64,000 nucleotides of DNA from Bacteroidota bacterium. Lineage in GTDB: Bacteria; Bacteroidota; Bacteroidia; Bacteroidales; F082. This document shows positions 63,151-64,000 of this stretch, one piece after another. The notes beneath the pieces were generated by a model. It did no database searches and had not been told where the DNA came from. It saw only the letters and a list, made by a program, of their open reading frames with translations. How positions within the stretch are numbered: the first letter of the stretch is position 1; the number at the start of each line of letters is the position of its first letter. Location of the stretch: contig WOUZ01000006.1 of NCBI GenBank assembly GCA_009773165.1, forward strand, positions 124,001-188,000, written 5' to 3'. A program made the position numbers and the translations under genes.

Positions 63151-64000
63151 TTAGGCATCTGCCATTTCAGCAATCAGTTCTCTCACCCTAATGCGGTTTA
63201 TTTTTCCACTTTCAAGGTATGGAAGGTTGGGAAGGCTCACAACACGCCGCGGAAGCTCGTGGGGTCTCAGCGCAAAAGTCAGCTTCTCCCATAAAGAATA
63301 GAGATTCAACGTATTGAACTTTGCCTGTAAAACCAAAACGATCATCTGACCAGCCTGATCATCATCCAGACTACTAATGATAAATTCACTTTCGACGAAT
63401 GATGAGATTAACTTTTCGAGTTCCTCAGGGTGGATTTTATTTCCTGCGCTGATGATTACATCATCTATCCTACCCTTAATTCTGAACTGACCTTTGTCGT
63501 TAATTTCGCCGATGTCACGGGTAAAAAATGGAATTAATGATATGTACGGAGCAGTGATTACAAGACAGGAATTTACATCCAGCTCTACCGATACATCAGG
63601 TAAAGGACTAAACCAGTTTGTTGCATCCAGACCATTTACTTTTCTTAAAGCAATGTGACTCAGCGTCTCCGTCATTCCATAGGAATGGTATACCTCTGTT
63701 GAAACTCCTGAAAGCTGCTCCTCCAATGCCTTACTAATGCCACTTCCACCCAACAAAACTGCCCGAATAAGGAAAAGTTTCTCGGGTGATTCTTGCATCG
63801 CTTTCATCATCTGCAGAGGCACCATAGCAGCAAAATCTATGGGTTGATTTAGATTTTTAATGGGATTTGCTTCAATATCTGAAGTTATTAAATTCATGCC
63901 TGAAACCATAGCTCTGACAACCATCATCTGCCCTGCAATATAATCAGTCGAAAGGCATAACAAGGCATTCATTCCCTTTTGCAACCCAAAAGCTGCAATG
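63151..64000 (-). CDS. menE: O-succinylbenzoate--CoA ligase (MenE-like), C-terminal part; start outside window
   Basis: Adenylate-forming ligase activating o-succinylbenzoate with CoA in menaquinone synthesis. About 283 residues are visible and the frame is still open at the window edge; the TTG at 63984 is not the start. Motifs of the AMP-binding superfamily are present: YHSYGMTETLSHIA, FFTRDIGEIN, the adenylation hinge IKGRIDDVIISAGNKIHPEELE, and the C-terminal catalytic lysine region LPYLESGKINRIRVREL. The short, menE-like spacing and the ESGKINR ending favour MenE over an acyl-CoA synthetase. Menaquinone fits a respiring Bacteroidota. Confidence 0.82.
   Translation of the reverse strand, partial: IAAFGLQKGMNALLCLSTDYIAGQMMVVRAMVSGMNLITSDIEANPIKNLNQPIDFAAMVPLQMMKAMQESPEKLFLIRAVLLGGSGISKALEEQLSGVSTEVYHSYGMTETLSHIALRKVNGLDATNWFSPLPDVSVELDVNSCLVITAPYISLIPFFTRDIGEINDKGQFRIKGRIDDVIISAGNKIHPEELEKLISSFVESEFIISSLDDDQAGQMIVLVLQAKFNTLNLYSLWEKLTFALRPHELPRRVVSLPNLPYLESGKINRIRVRELIAEMADA

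Overview
The window is chromosomal DNA of a member of the Bacteroidota. Four things point there. Start regions repeatedly carry the Bacteroidota -7 element TAnnTTTG, in three cases with a TTG/TTTG -33 element exactly 19 bp upstream. Two secreted proteins end in type IX secretion (T9SS) sorting domains. The gliding lipoprotein GldB and outer-membrane barrels of the PorT-like type are present. Shine-Dalgarno sequences are largely absent. A caa3-type cytochrome oxidase indicates aerobic or microaerobic respiration. There is no prophage, insertion sequence, transposase or CRISPR array; the region reads as an ordinary core chromosome with some accessory loci.

Layout. 1-4.4 kb: end of a membrane protein, rhomboid protease, AlgH/YqgE, and a murL-murD2 pair (alternative route to the D-Glu of peptidoglycan). 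4.4-7.8 kb: a hypothetical protein, a membrane-anchored TPR protein, fmt and an HU gene. 7.8-13.0 kb, minus strand: oxidase operon sco-ctaD-ctaE-cox4-ctaC-ctaB. 13.0-13.46 kb: intergenic region with a 23-bp palindrome, a sigma54-like promoter and a candidate small RNA. 13.46-19.36 kb, minus strand: uvrA, a lytic transglycosylase, rfbC and lpd. 19.4-21.2 kb: an unassigned structured RNA, an isoprenylcysteine-methyltransferase-like gene, a thioredoxin-like/glutaredoxin fusion and groES. 21.2-25.8 kb, minus strand: a TPR-CHAT protein and a T9SS-exported dockerin-like protein. 26.1-28.0 kb: an ATP-grasp ligase and an esterase. 28.1-34.1 kb: an M19 dipeptidase, an NlpE/META lipoprotein and a T9SS-exported papain-like protease. 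34.26-34.62 kb: RNase P RNA. 34.8-41.8 kb: a large TPR protein, an outer-membrane barrel and gyrB. 41.9-47.2 kb: a methyltransferase and the xanthine dehydrogenase operon xdhC-xdhA-xdhB. 47.4-54.2 kb: a PiT-PhoU phosphate transporter, prmC, tRNA-His, an outer-membrane barrel, gldB and a ComM-like AAA ATPase. 54.3-62.9 kb, minus strand: a four-gene alpha-glucan operon (GH13, GH31, GH31, GH13) behind a LacI-like operator. 63.15 kb to the end: partial menE.

How the genes work together. The oxidase cluster carries the core subunits plus the copper chaperone (Sco) and the heme farnesyltransferase needed to assemble them. MurD2 and MurL would add L-Glu to UDP-MurNAc-L-Ala and then epimerise it. The four glycosidases would break starch or maltodextrin down to glucose, but no SusC/SusD import pair is present. 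The least explained elements are the 77-nt structured RNA at 19.57 kb, a 14-nt sigma54-like core found identically at 13.28 kb and 29.34 kb, the 23-bp palindrome before the oxidase operon, the ATP-grasp/esterase pair, and the EF-hand-like insertion in the papain-like protease. All family assignments were made by reading the sequence; no database search was run.
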